NCBI RefSeq assembly: GCF_900199455.1
Contig: NZ_FZQR01000002.1
Coordinates: forward strand, 620,001-684,000
Direction of reading: 5' to 3'
DNA: 64,000 nucleotides
Source: Mesorhizobium carmichaelinearum
GTDB taxonomy: Bacteria; Pseudomonadota; Alphaproteobacteria; Rhizobiales; Rhizobiaceae
Shown: positions 26,534-36,333 of the stretch, piece by piece
Numbering within the stretch: position 1 is the first letter of the stretch
How the letters are laid out: each line of letters begins with the position of its first letter
Position numbers and translations under genes: made by a program
The notes under the pieces: generated by a model
What the model was told of the DNA's origin: nothing
The model's database searches: none
What the model saw: only the letters and a program-made list of their open reading frames with translations

Positions 26534-27298
26534 ATGATTTCAGGCAATTCGACCCAAACGGCCGGTCCAGCGCTCCGCATCGAAAATCTCGACAAATATT
26601 ACGGGACGTTCCGCGCGCTGCGGAGCGTGAACCTGTCGGTGGAGCGCGGCGAGAAGATCGTCGTCTGCGGTCCCTCGGGCTCGGGCAAGTCGACCATGAT
26701 CCGCTGCATCAATCGCCTCGAACAACATAACGCAGGTCGTATCACTGTGCTCGGCACAGAGCTCAACGACGATGTCGGCAACATCGACGAGATCAGGCGG
26801 GAGGTCGGCATGGTGTTCCAGCACTTCAACCTGTTTCCGCACATGACGGTGCTGGAGAACTGCATGCTGTCGCCGATGATCGTGCGCAGAAAGCCGCGCG
26901 CTGACGCCGAGGCAACCGCCCGGCGCTATCTGGAGAAGGTCCGCATTCCCGAACAGGCGATGAAGTTTCCCGGCCAGCTTTCCGGCGGCCAGCAGCAGCG
27001 GGTGGCGATCGCGCGGGCGCTGTGCATGCAGCCGCAGATCATGCTGTTCGACGAGCCGACCTCGGCGCTCGATCCGGAAATGATTTCGGAAGTGCTCGAC
27101 GTCATGGTGACGCTCGCCTCCGAAGGCATGACGATGATCTGCGTCACGCATGAGATGGGCTTTGCCCGCCGCGTCGCCGACCGGGTGGTCTTCATGGATG
27201 GCGGCGAGATCGTCGAGGAGGCGCCACCGGAAGAATTCTTCACCGCGTCCCGCAACGAGCGCACTCGACAATTCCTGTCGCAGGTGCTGGGTCATTGA
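26534..27298 (+). CDS. general amino-acid ABC transporter ATP-binding protein, AapP-like
   Basis: A 254-aa ATPase with Walker [11 protein letters not shown] (around residues 48-57), signature [15 protein letters not shown], Walker [16 protein letters not shown] and H-loop [11 protein letters not shown]. Start ATG with AAGGAGG in front. It closes the aapJQMP-like operon. The FAD oxidase gene follows after a 55-base spacer and may be co-transcribed. Confidence 0.95.
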   Translation: MISGNSTQTAGPALRIENLDKYYGTFRALRSVNLSVERGEKIVVCGPSGSGKSTMIRCINRLEQHNAGRITVLGTELNDDVGNIDEIRREVGMVFQHFNLFPHMTVLENCMLSPMIVRRKPRADAEATARRYLEKVRIPEQAMKFPGQLSGGQQQRVAIARALCMQPQIMLFDEPTSALDPEMISEVLDVMVTLASEGMTMICVTHEMGFARRVADRVVFMDGGEIVEEAPPEEFFTASRNERTRQFLSQVLGH

Positions 27299-27353
27299 AC
27301 GGCATTTTTGAAGATGCAACGTTCAGCACGATGCACACCCTTCAGGTATTTCC

Positions 27354-28760
27354 ATGACTGACCCCACAGCCGCATTGCGCGCGATCCTCGGACCGAAAGG
27401 CTGGCTTTCGGGCGACGATGCCGCGCCCTACCAGCGCGATTGGCTCAACCGCTATGGCGTCGCGCCGCTGGGTGTTGCGAGGCCCGCGACCACCGCCGAA
27501 GTGGCCGCGGTCGTCAAGGCGTGCCGGGAGGCCGGGCTGGCGGTGGTGCCGCAAGGCGGCAATACCGGGCTTTGCGGCGGCGCCGTCGCGGAGCAGCCGA
27601 ACGCGGTGATCGTCTCGCTGTCACGCATGGCGGCGATCGGCGAACCGGATCTCGACAGCGGCTCGATTGCCGTCGAAGCGGGCGTCGTGCTCGCCGCGCT
27701 GCACGAGGCGCTGGAACCGCATGGCCTGATGTTTCCCATGCATCTCGGCGCCGAAGGCAGCGCCAGGATTGGCGGCCTGATCGGCACCAATGCCGGCGGC
27801 AGCCAGGCGTTTCGCTTTGGCATGATGCAGGATCTCGTGCTCGGCCTCGAAGTGGTGACACCGGACGGCACCGTGTGGGACGGACTGCGCGCGGTGCAGA
27901 AGGACAATGCGGGCTATCAGCTGCGCAAGCTGTTCTGCGGCGCGGAAGGAACGCTCGGCATCGTGACGCGCGCGGTGCTGCGGCTCTATCCGACGCCAAG
28001 GCAGCAGGCGAGCGCACTTCTCGTCATATCCGACTTTGCCGCTGCCGTTTCGTTCGGCGCCTACCTGCGCGGCGAGGCAGGGGAATTTCTGACCGGCGTC
28101 GAATTCTTCAGCGATGTCGGGCTGGAACTGGCGCTCAAGCACTTGCCCGATCTCGCCTATCAGCTGGAGACACGGGGCGATGTCTATCTGCTCGTCGAGC
28201 TGGCTTCCGGCTCGCCCCGCGTTCCCCTGGACGACATCCTGAATTCGGCATTGGAATGGGGCATGGAGCAAGGGCTGGTGCTGGATGGCGCGCTGGCGAC
28301 GTCGGGCGCGCATCGGGCGCAGTTCTGGCGGCTGCGCGAGGAACAGCCGGAGGGGCAGCGGCTGGAAGGCGAACAGCTCAAGCACGACATCTCGGTGCCG
28401 CCCGGTGCGATCGCCCGCTTCATTGAGGCTGGTGCAAAAATCTGTCAGGAGATTCTGCCCGGCGTGCGGATCAACCCGTTCGGGCATCTCGGCGACGGCA
28501 ACATCCACTACAATCTGTCGCCGCCGGAAGGCCGTGGCGATTTCGACGGCAAGGCCGGGCAGTTTGCCGAGGCACTGTCGGCGCTTGCCACGCAAATGGG
28601 CGGCAGCTTCGCGGCCGAGCATGGATTGGGCCGTGCCAAGATCGCCCTGGCCGAGCGCAATCGCGGTTTGGTGGAGCGAGACCTCATGGCGCGGCTGAAG
28701 GGCGCGTTCGATCCGCTGGGCACGATGAATCCCGGTGTTCTGGTGCGTTCGCCACAGTAA
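27354..28760 (+). CDS. FAD-binding 2-hydroxy-acid dehydrogenase, GlcD/D2HGDH family
   Basis: A 468-aa flavoenzyme of the FAD-linked oxidase superfamily. The N-terminal FAD (PCMH) domain has VPQGGNTGLCGGAV and GTNAGGSQAFRFGMMQDLV. The C-terminal substrate domain has the metal/substrate histidines in NPFGHLGDGNIHYNLSPP and EHGLGRAK. It matches D-2-hydroxyglutarate, D-lactate and glycolate dehydrogenases in length and motifs. It stands between the amino-acid importer and the TPP enzyme. It probably oxidises a 2-hydroxy acid arising from the imported compound. A second copy of the family is at 50627-52063. Confidence 0.93.
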   Translation: MTDPTAALRAILGPKGWLSGDDAAPYQRDWLNRYGVAPLGVARPATTAEVAAVVKACREAGLAVVPQGGNTGLCGGAVAEQPNAVIVSLSRMAAIGEPDLDSGSIAVEAGVVLAALHEALEPHGLMFPMHLGAEGSARIGGLIGTNAGGSQAFRFGMMQDLVLGLEVVTPDGTVWDGLRAVQKDNAGYQLRKLFCGAEGTLGIVTRAVLRLYPTPRQQASALLVISDFAAAVSFGAYLRGEAGEFLTGVEFFSDVGLELALKHLPDLAYQLETRGDVYLLVELASGSPRVPLDDILNSALEWGMEQGLVLDGALATSGAHRAQFWRLREEQPEGQRLEGEQLKHDISVPPGAIARFIEAGAKICQEILPGVRINPFGHLGDGNIHYNLSPPEGRGDFDGKAGQFAEALSALATQMGGSFAAEHGLGRAKIALAERNRGLVERDLMARLKGAFDPLGTMNPGVLVRSPQ

Positions 28761-28776
28761 AGAAAAACTTTCGAAT
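28759..28776 (-). promoter_or_regulatory. shared operator motif (second copy) upstream of the TPP enzyme
   Basis: Read on the minus strand it is ATTCGAAAGTTTTTCTTT, one base different from the site at 20479-20496. It starts at the stop codon of the FAD oxidase gene and lies ~100 bases before the TPP-enzyme start at 28876, so it may control the 28876-36269 operon. The same-orientation half ATTCGAAAGTTT is identical in both copies. Confidence 0.5.
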
Positions 28777-28875
28777 AGTCCGCATTTCTTGATTTCGCCC
28801 CGACCCGCCAGAGTGCAGGTATAAACCGAAGGGCAGGCTCGGTCCGCTTGCCGCCAGCTGTAAGGATATCGAAGC

Positions 28876-30546
28876 ATGATCCGCAATGGCGGCCGCCTTC
28901 TTGTCGAATGCCTGATCGCTCTGGGCGCGAGCAAGAGCTTCGGCGTACCGGGTGAGAGCTACCTGGCCGTTCTCGATGCGCTGCATGACACAGAGGGAAA
29001 GCTGGACTATGTGCTGTGCCGCAATGAGGGCGGCGCGGCGTTCATGGCTTCCGCCTACGGCAAGCTGACGGGATCGCCGGGCATCTGCTTCGTGACGCGC
29101 GGCCCGGGCGTCACCAATGCCAGCATCGGCGTCCATACGGCCATGCAGGACAGTTCGCCGATGATCCTCTTCGTCGGCCAGGTCGGCACCGACATGAAGG
29201 GCCGCGAGGCTTTCCAGGAGATCGACTACCGGGCCGTTTACGGCACCGTCGCCAAATGGGCGGTCGAGATCGACGACGTCGCGCGCCTGCCGGAGATCGT
29301 CGCGCGGGCCTGGACCACCGCCTTGACCGGACGGCCTGGCCCCGTGGTGGTCGCGCTGCCGGAGGACATGCTGACCACGCTGACCGAAGCCGCTCCGCTC
29401 AGCGGGCCGGCAGCGATTTTCGAGCCGGCGCCGAGCGTGGATGCGATGGCTGCGGCATTCAAACTGCTGGCGGCTGCGGAAAAGCCGGTTCTGCTCATGG
29501 GCGGTGCCAACTGGACGGAGGCTGGACGTACGGCGCTGCAGGCTTTCGCCGAGGCGTCCGACATCCCGGTCGTGGCCGCCTTCCGCTATCAGGATCAGTT
29601 CGACAACCATTCGCCCGCCTTCGTCGGCGAGGCCGGTGTCGGCATGGTGGCGCATGTGAAGAAGCTGATCAGCGACGCCGATGTGATCCTGGCCGTCAAT
29701 GTGCGCTTCGGCGAGATGACCACGGACGGCTATACGCTGCTGTCGGTGCCGCAGCCGCGCCAGAAGCTGATCCACGTCCATGGCTCCGACCGCGAGATCG
29801 GCAAGATCTATGTGCCTGTCATCGGCATCCATGCCGGCCCGAACGCCTTCGCCAAGGCTTTGACGCCGGTCAAGGGTACATGGGCGGAGTGGCGCGCGGC
29901 AGCGCGCAAGGCCTATGAAGGGACATTCGCGGCACCCGTCCAGCCGGGCCCGGTGGATATGGTGGCGGTCAGCGCCTGGCTGCGCGAGATCTTGCCCGCC
30001 GACGTCATCCTCACCAACGGTGCCGGCAATTTCACGGTATGGCCGAACAAGTTCTTCAAGTTCGGGCCACAGGCGCGGCTGCTCGCGCCGCAGTCCGGCG
30101 CCATGGGCTACGGCCTGCCGGCGGCGGTCGCGGCAAAAGTCGCGTTCCCGGAGCGCACCGTCGTCTGCTTTGCTGGCGACGGCGATTTCCAGATGAATTG
30201 CCAGGAACTCGGCACCGCCATGCAGGCGGGCGCGCAGCCGATCGTGCTGATCATCAACAACGGCATCTATGGCACGATCCGCGCGCATCAGGAGCGCCAC
30301 TATCCGGCTCGCGTCTCGGGAACCTCGCTCGAGAATCCCGACTTCGTGGCGCTGGCGAAGGCCTATGGCTTCCACGCCGAACGGGTCGAATCCACCGGGG
30401 AATTCGCCGCCGCCTTCGGGCGGGCGCTCGCCTCGGCGACGGGCGCCGTCCTCGACATCGCCATCTCGCCCGAAGCGCTGACGCCCCGGCAGACCCTCTC
30501 CCAGATTCGCGAAGCCGCGCTCGCTTCGCAGAAGGCCAAGGCATGA
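28876..30546 (+). CDS. thiamine-diphosphate-dependent enzyme, acetolactate synthase-like
   Basis: A 556-aa protein with the three-domain fold of pyruvate-decarboxylase/acetolactate-synthase enzymes. The N-terminal PYR domain carries the cofactor-activating Glu51 in CRNEGGAAF. A central domain follows. The C-terminal PP domain has the thiamine motif GDGDFQMN (about 434-441) and ends in INNG around residue 461. It would decarboxylate or ligate a 2-oxo acid. Being the first gene before the hydantoinase pair and aminotransferase, it may act on the oxo acid formed by transamination. The substrate is not known, and it is not a confident IlvB. Confidence 0.92.
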   Translation: MIRNGGRLLVECLIALGASKSFGVPGESYLAVLDALHDTEGKLDYVLCRNEGGAAFMASAYGKLTGSPGICFVTRGPGVTNASIGVHTAMQDSSPMILFVGQVGTDMKGREAFQEIDYRAVYGTVAKWAVEIDDVARLPEIVARAWTTALTGRPGPVVVALPEDMLTTLTEAAPLSGPAAIFEPAPSVDAMAAAFKLLAAAEKPVLLMGGANWTEAGRTALQAFAEASDIPVVAAFRYQDQFDNHSPAFVGEAGVGMVAHVKKLISDADVILAVNVRFGEMTTDGYTLLSVPQPRQKLIHVHGSDREIGKIYVPVIGIHAGPNAFAKALTPVKGTWAEWRAAARKAYEGTFAAPVQPGPVDMVAVSAWLREILPADVILTNGAGNFTVWPNKFFKFGPQARLLAPQSGAMGYGLPAAVAAKVAFPERTVVCFAGDGDFQMNCQELGTAMQAGAQPIVLIINNGIYGTIRAHQERHYPARVSGTSLENPDFVALAKAYGFHAERVESTGEFAAAFGRALASATGAVLDIAISPEALTPRQTLSQIREAALASQKAKA

Positions 30547-32639
30547 CCTCCAGAACCGACGACATCCGTCTTGGCGCTGATATAGGCGGCACGTTTACCG
30601 ACATCGCTCTCGACCTCCGGGGAAAGCTGTTCTCGACCAAGGTACTGACCAATTATGCGGCGCCCGAGCAGGCGATCCTCGACGGCATTGTCGTCGTCAC
30701 GCGCGATGCCGGCATTTCGGCTGCCGAGATCGGCATCATCATCCACGGCACGACGCTCGCCACCAACGCCCTGATCGAGCGGCGCGGCGCCAAGACCGCG
30801 CTTGTCACGACCGAAGGGTTCCGCGACGTGATTGAGATGCGGACCGAAAACCGCTTCGAGCAATATGATCTGAACCTGCAGCTGCCGACACCGCTCATCC
30901 CGCGCGAGCATCGCTTCACGGTCAAGGGCCGTATCGGCGCCGAGGGACAGGAGTTGCGGCCGCTCGATGAAGCCGCACTGGAGGAGATTGCCGGACGGAT
31001 TGCGGCAGGCGGCTTCGGCTCGGTGGCGATCGGCTTCATCCACGCCTACACCAATCCAGCCCATGAGCGCCGCGCGCGCGAAATCCTGTCCCGCAAGCTC
31101 AGCATCCCGATTTCGATCAGCGCCGAAGTGTCGCCGCAGATGCGCGAGTTCGAGCGCTTCAACACGGTCTGCGCCAATGCCTATGTGCGGCCGCAAATGG
31201 CCGACTATCTCGCCCGCTTCCAGACGCGGCTGAAGGAGATGGGCGCCGAATGCCCGGTCTTCATGATCCATTCGGGCGGCGGCCTGATTTCGGTGGAAAC
31301 CGCCTCGGAATTCCCAGTGCGCCTGGTCGAATCCGGCCCGGCCGGCGGCGCCATCTTCGCCGCGGATATCGCCAGGCGCTTCGGCCTGGAAAAGGTCGTT
31401 TCTTACGACATGGGCGGCACCACCGCGAAGATCTGCCTGATCGAGGATTTTGCGCCGCGCACGGCCAGAACCTTCGAAGTGGCGCGCACCTACCGCTTCT
31501 GCAAGGGCTCGGGCATGCCGATCTCTATACCGGTCATCGAAATGATCGAGATCGGCGCCGGCGGCGGCTCCATCGCCTGGGTCGACGCCATGGGCCGTAT
31601 CCAGACCGGGCCGGAAAGTGCCGGCTCGGAGCCGGGGCCCGCCTGCTACGGCCGCGGCGGCAAGCGCCCGGCGATCACCGACGCCGATCTGGTGCTCGGC
31701 AAGCTCGACCCCGACAATTTCGCCGGCGGCGCGATCAAGCTCGACACGGCGGCGTCGGAACAGGCGATCCTGCGCGATGTCGGCGAGCGGCTGTCACTCG
31801 ACGCCATGTCGACGGCCTTCGGCATCTGCGAGGTGGTGGACGAGAACATGGCCAATGCCGCCCGCGTCCACGCCGTCGAGAACGGCAAGAACATCTCCGA
31901 CAATCTGATGATCGCCTTTGGCGGTGCTGCTCCCCTTCACGCGGCAAGGCTTTGCGAAAAACTCGGCATCGAACGCTGCATCGTCCCCAAGGGCGCGGGC
32001 GTCGGATCGGCGATCGGTTTCCTCAAGGCGCCGTTCGGCTACGAGGCGCTGGCGTCGAAGCTGACCCGCCTGTCGCGGTTCCAGCCGGCCGAGGTCAACG
32101 CCTTGCTTGGCGACCTCAAGGCATCAGCCGAAAGCTTCGTGCGCAGCGGCGCCAGCGGCAGCATCACCTGCGAAATCACCGCCTTCATGCGCTATGCCGG
32201 CCAGGGCTGGGAAATCCCGGTGCCGCTGCCCGATGCGCCGTTCGGCGAGGATGCCGTCACAGGGCTCAAGGAGCTGTTCGAGGCAAATTACCAGCGCTTC
32301 TTCGGCCGCGCCATCGAAGGGCTCGACGGGCTGGAGATCGAGATCGTCACCTGGTCGGTCAAGGCGACGGATATCCGGCCTGATGTTGCCAGGCACGAGC
32401 TTACGAGCGGCAAGCGGACCAGCAACCCGACCACGACCCGCGCGGTGTTCGATCCGGCAAGCGGCGAGCCGCAGACTTACGGCATCGTCGAACGCGATAC
32501 GCTTTGCGCGGGTGACCGCGTCGCGGGGCCGGTGGTCATCGTCGAACGCGAGACCTCCACCGTCGTCACCACCAGCTTCGACGCCGTCATCCAGAGCGAC
32601 GGCGCCATCCTTCTGATCCGCAAAGGCAGCCAGTCATGA
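30543..32639 (+). CDS. hydantoinase/oxoprolinase subunit A (HyuA family)
   Basis: A 698-aa subunit of ATP-dependent lactam/hydantoin hydrolases. It has the actin-like ATPase start LGADIGGTFTDIALD, HGTTLATNALIERRGA, VSYDMGGTTAKICLIEDF and GAGGGSIAWVD. The start ATG overlaps the TPP enzyme stop as ATGA. It forms a heteromer with the HyuB subunit that follows (overlap of 4 bases). Family members cleave 5-oxoproline, N-methylhydantoin or carboxylate acetone using ATP; which applies here cannot be told from sequence. Length is typical. Confidence 0.94.
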   Translation: MTSRTDDIRLGADIGGTFTDIALDLRGKLFSTKVLTNYAAPEQAILDGIVVVTRDAGISAAEIGIIIHGTTLATNALIERRGAKTALVTTEGFRDVIEMRTENRFEQYDLNLQLPTPLIPREHRFTVKGRIGAEGQELRPLDEAALEEIAGRIAAGGFGSVAIGFIHAYTNPAHERRAREILSRKLSIPISISAEVSPQMREFERFNTVCANAYVRPQMADYLARFQTRLKEMGAECPVFMIHSGGGLISVETASEFPVRLVESGPAGGAIFAADIARRFGLEKVVSYDMGGTTAKICLIEDFAPRTARTFEVARTYRFCKGSGMPISIPVIEMIEIGAGGGSIAWVDAMGRIQTGPESAGSEPGPACYGRGGKRPAITDADLVLGKLDPDNFAGGAIKLDTAASEQAILRDVGERLSLDAMSTAFGICEVVDENMANAARVHAVENGKNISDNLMIAFGGAAPLHAARLCEKLGIERCIVPKGAGVGSAIGFLKAPFGYEALASKLTRLSRFQPAEVNALLGDLKASAESFVRSGASGSITCEITAFMRYAGQGWEIPVPLPDAPFGEDAVTGLKELFEANYQRFFGRAIEGLDGLEIEIVTWSVKATDIRPDVARHELTSGKRTSNPTTTRAVFDPASGEPQTYGIVERDTLCAGDRVAGPVVIVERETSTVVTTSFDAVIQSDGAILLIRKGSQS

Positions 32640-34255
32640 GCGACATCAGCGACATCCGCATGCAGGTGATGTGGAACCGGTTGATCTCGGTGGTCGAGGA
32701 GCAGGCACTGACCTTGCTGCGCACCGCCTTTTCGACCTCGGTGCGCGAGTCCGGCGACCTGTCTGCGGGCGTGTTCGACCCGCGCGGCCAGATGCTGGCG
32801 CAAGCGGTGACCGGCACGCCCGGCCACGTCAACACCATGGCCGAGGCCGTGCTGCATTTCATGAATGAAATCCCGCGCGACACAATGTTCGAGGGCGACA
32901 CCTATGTCACCAACGATCCCTGGCTGGGCACCGGCCATCTGCACGACATCACCATGGTCTCGCCGTCCTTCCTGAATGGCGAGCTGGTGGCGTTTTTTGC
33001 CTGCACCGCGCATGTCGTCGATGTCGGCGGACGCGGCTTCGGCGCCGACGCCAAGTCGGTCTACGAGGAAGGCATCCAGATCCCGATCATGAAGTTCGCC
33101 GAGAAGGGCAAGGTCAATCTCGACCTCGTCAGGATCCTGCGCGCCAATGTCCGCGAACCGAACCAGGTCGTTGGCGATTTCTATTCGCTCGCCGCCTGCA
33201 ACGAGGTCGGTCATCGCCGCCTCGTCGACATGATGAAGGAGATCGGGCTCTCCTCGCTCGACGGGCTCGGCGACTTCATCTTCTCGCGCACACGCGACGC
33301 CATGCTCGAGCGCATCAAGGCGCTGCCGAAAGGCAGTTGGTCGAACGAACTCGTCACCGACGGCTACGACGCGCCGGTGAAGCTGGTGGCAAAAGTGTCG
33401 GTCCGCGACGATCATGTCGAGGTCGATTTCACCGGCACCGATCCGATGAGCCGGTGGGGCATCAACTGCCCGATCATCTACAGCAAGGCCTATGCCTGCT
33501 ACGCGCTGAAATGCGTGGTGGCGCCCGACATCCCCAACAACGCCGCCTCGCTCGCCTTCTTCACCGTGACCTCGCCGGTCAACATCCTGAACGCGGTGCG
33601 GCCAGCACCCGTGGCGCTCAGGCACATCTTCGGCCACATGGTCCCCGATCTGGTGCTGGGCGCGATCTCCCAGGCCATGCCCGGCAAGATCCTCGCCGAG
33701 GGCGCCGGCGCGCTATGGAACATCCACATCTCGGTGCGGCCGGTTGCGGGCGGCCAGGGCCGCCGCGCCGAAGTGCTGATGTTCAACTCCGGCGGCATGG
33801 GCGCGCGCCCTGGCATCGATGGCCTGTCGGCGACGGCTTTCCCTTCCGGCGTCCACACCATGCCGATCGAGGCGACGGAGCATACCGGGCCGATCGTCAT
33901 CTGGCGCAAGGAGTTGCGGCCGGACTCCGGCGGCGACGGCGAATTCCGGGGCGGCCTCGGACAAGTGATCGAGATCGCCGCGATCGAGGGCCATGAGTTC
34001 GACTTCTCGGCGATGTTCGACCGCGTCAATCACCCTGCCCATGGACGCAATGGCGGTGAGCCCGGCGTGGCCGGCGTCGTCAAGCTGGACGACGGCACGC
34101 AGATGCGGCCCAAGGGCTGGCAGCATGTTCCGGCCGGACGTCGGCTGATCCTCGAATTGCCGGGCGGCGGCGGCTATGGCGATCCGGCCAAACGCAGCGT
34201 CGAGGCGCGAGCGAACGACCAGTCCAAGGAATATATTTCGGAGAACGGCAAATGA
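32636..34255 (+). CDS. hydantoinase/oxoprolinase subunit B (HyuB family)
   Basis: A 539-aa catalytic partner of the preceding HyuA, matching N-methylhydantoinase B/oxoprolinase. Conserved parts include SVRESGDLSAGVFDPRGQML, DTYVTNDPWLGTGHLHD and the glycine-rich C-terminal GGGGYGDPAKRS. The start overlaps HyuA by four bases (ATGA), indicating co-translation. Together they probably hydrolyse a cyclic amide to an amino acid, which the downstream aminotransferase could then deaminate. Confidence 0.94.
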   Translation: MSDISDIRMQVMWNRLISVVEEQALTLLRTAFSTSVRESGDLSAGVFDPRGQMLAQAVTGTPGHVNTMAEAVLHFMNEIPRDTMFEGDTYVTNDPWLGTGHLHDITMVSPSFLNGELVAFFACTAHVVDVGGRGFGADAKSVYEEGIQIPIMKFAEKGKVNLDLVRILRANVREPNQVVGDFYSLAACNEVGHRRLVDMMKEIGLSSLDGLGDFIFSRTRDAMLERIKALPKGSWSNELVTDGYDAPVKLVAKVSVRDDHVEVDFTGTDPMSRWGINCPIIYSKAYACYALKCVVAPDIPNNAASLAFFTVTSPVNILNAVRPAPVALRHIFGHMVPDLVLGAISQAMPGKILAEGAGALWNIHISVRPVAGGQGRRAEVLMFNSGGMGARPGIDGLSATAFPSGVHTMPIEATEHTGPIVIWRKELRPDSGGDGEFRGGLGQVIEIAAIEGHEFDFSAMFDRVNHPAHGRNGGEPGVAGVVKLDDGTQMRPKGWQHVPAGRRLILELPGGGGYGDPAKRSVEARANDQSKEYISENGK

Positions 34256-35453
34256 GCTACATTGCCTCGCGCCTGTCGGCGGTGAAGCCTTCGGCTTCCA
34301 TGGCGGCCTCGCAAGCCGCCAAGGCGCTGCGCGCCAAGGGCGTCGACGTGATCGATCTCGGCTTGGGCGAACCGGATTTCCCGACGCCCAGCCACATCAT
34401 CGATGCCGCCCATTTCGCGGCGAAGGCAGGACAGACGCTCTACACCGGTGCTGCCGGCACGGCCGAGGTGCGCGACGCCGTCGCCGGTAAGTTCCGCCGC
34501 GAGAATGGGCTGGATTACACGGCCGATGACATCGTGGTGGCCAACGGCGCCAAGCAGATCATCTTCAACGCGCTGATGGCGACGCTGGAGGCTGGCGACG
34601 AGGCCATCCTGCCGGCCCCCTACTTCGTCTCCTACCCGAAATGGTGAAGCTGCTCGGCGGCACGCCTGTCACCGTCGAATGCCCGGAGACATCAGGCTTC
34701 CGGCTGACGCTTGATGTGCTGGAGAAGGCCATCACGCCGAGGACGAAGTGGCTCTTCCTCAACATGCCGGGCAACCCGTCCGGCGCGGTTTACTCCGAGG
34801 CCGATCTCAAGGCGCTGGGCGCGGTGCTGGCAAGGCATCCGCAGGTGCTCATCCTCTCCGACGAGATCTACGAGCACATCCTCTTCGACGGGCGCGAGTT
34901 CGTCTCCTTCGGCAAGGCCTGCCCTGAACTCAGGGATCGCACGCTGATCGTCAACGGTGTCTCGAAATCCTATGCGATGACCGGCTGGCGTGTCGGCTAT
35001 GCGGCGGGACCCGCGCCGCTGGTGAAGGCGATGTCGACCATCCAGAGCCAGTCCTGCACCTCGGTGTGCTCCATCGCACAGGCGGCGACGGTCGCCGCGC
35101 TCAACGGCCCGCAGGACGAGGTGGTGCGCTTCCGGCAAGCGTTCGAAGCGCGCCGCGATCTGGTCGTCGATGGCATCAGGAAGATCAACGGACTGACGCT
35201 GTCACCGCCGGACGGCGCCTTCTATGCCTATATTGGTTGCGCCAATCTGATCGGCCGCAAGACGCCCGGGGGCGTCGTGCTGGAGGACGACGCGGCAGTG
35301 GCAAACTATCTCTTGAACGAAGGCCGTGTGGCGTCGGTGCCGGGTGCAGCCTATGGACTTTCACCCTATTTTCGTATCTCGACCGCGACCAGCGAAGAGG
35401 TGCTGACCGAGGCGATCGTGCGGATCAACGCCGCCGTCGCGCAAGTGGAGTAG
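34252..35453 (+). pseudogene. aspartate-type aminotransferase split by a single-base frameshift
   Basis: The gene is complete in protein terms (about 400 aa, class I/II fold I) but lies in two frames. The first, 34252-34647, encodes MSYIASRLSAVKPSASMAAS through APYFVSYPKW, then TGA. The second, from about 34638, carries the PLP lysine segment in NGVSKSYAMTGWRVGY and continues to 35453. Reading CCGGAAATG instead of CCGAAATG at 34636-34643 would restore one frame as SYPEMVKLLGG. It overlaps HyuB by four bases. Either a real inactivation or a sequencing error; the second half shows no other damage. Confidence 0.85.
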
Positions 35454-36269
35454 ATGATGCCGCATTATGACCGTATCCTGATTACCGGTGCTGCAGGCCG
35501 CCTCGGCTCGGAACTGCGCAAGGGGCTGGTGCCGCTGGCGAAGACGATCCGCTTGGCGGGGCGCGAACCGTTCGCCGATCTTGCCCCGCACGAGGAGGAA
35601 GCGGTGTTCGATCTCGCCGACATGGAAGCGACGATCGCGGCCACCAAGGATTGCGACGCGATCGTTCACTTCGGCGGCGCCCCGCTCGAATGCGAATGGC
35701 AGACCATCCTCGATTCCAGTATCCGCGGCTCCTACCACATCTACGAAGGCGCCCGGAAACACGGCGTGAAGCGCGTCATCTACGCTTCCTCGGTGCATGC
35801 CATCGGCTATCACGAGGTCGAGGCGCATATCGGCGTCGACGCGCCGGTGCGTCCCGACAGCCTCTACGGTGTCTCGAAGAATTTCGTCGAGAGCCTGAGC
35901 CGGCTCTACTGGGACAAGTTCGGCATCGAGACGGTCTGCCTGCGCATCTTCTCGTCCTTTCCCGAACCGGCGGACCGGCGCATGCTGTGGTCGTACCTCT
36001 CCTTCGCCGACTGCGTGCGGCTGGTCGAGGCATCGCTGACCGCGCCGCGCGTCGGCCACACCATCTCCTTCGGCATATCCGACAACAAGCTAAAGATGGT
36101 CGACAACAGCGGCGCCAACCATCTGGGATTCACCCCGCAGGACAGCGCCGAGCCGTTCCGTGCCGCCGTGGAGGCCAAGACCCCCGTTCCCGACCCGAAA
36201 CGGCCGTCGGTAAAATATCTCGGCGGCTGGTTCTGCGAACTTGGCCACCCGGACGACAAGCCGGCGTGA
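35454..36269 (+). CDS. NAD-dependent uronate dehydrogenase-like protein (SDR/epimerase fold)
   Basis: A 271-aa extended SDR. It has the cofactor loop ITGAAGRLGSEL, then HFGGAPLECEWQTIL, the catalytic segment SSVHAIGYHE and YGVSKNFVESL (YxxxK). This is the pattern of uronate dehydrogenase, which oxidises D-galacturonate or D-glucuronate to the aldarolactone with NAD. Adjacent ATG codons at 35454/35457 follow the aminotransferase stop directly. Last gene of the 28876-36269 operon. A similar enzyme is encoded at 42619-43449 beside 5-dehydro-4-deoxyglucarate dehydratase. Substrate assignment is by family only. Confidence 0.85.
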   Translation: MMPHYDRILITGAAGRLGSELRKGLVPLAKTIRLAGREPFADLAPHEEEAVFDLADMEATIAATKDCDAIVHFGGAPLECEWQTILDSSIRGSYHIYEGARKHGVKRVIYASSVHAIGYHEVEAHIGVDAPVRPDSLYGVSKNFVESLSRLYWDKFGIETVCLRIFSSFPEPADRRMLWSYLSFADCVRLVEASLTAPRVGHTISFGISDNKLKMVDNSGANHLGFTPQDSAEPFRAAVEAKTPVPDPKRPSVKYLGGWFCELGHPDDKPA

Positions 36270-36333
36270 CGGCAGGGCGATGCGCCGTCCGAGGCGTTTT
36301 CGACCTTGCCGCTGACCTGCCGGCGATCTCCAA

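Noticed and set aside
30039..30542. N-terminal extension of the HyuA frame
   Set aside because: It shadows the TPP enzyme; ATG 30543 overlaps that gene's stop as ATGA and gives the family's normal N-terminus.
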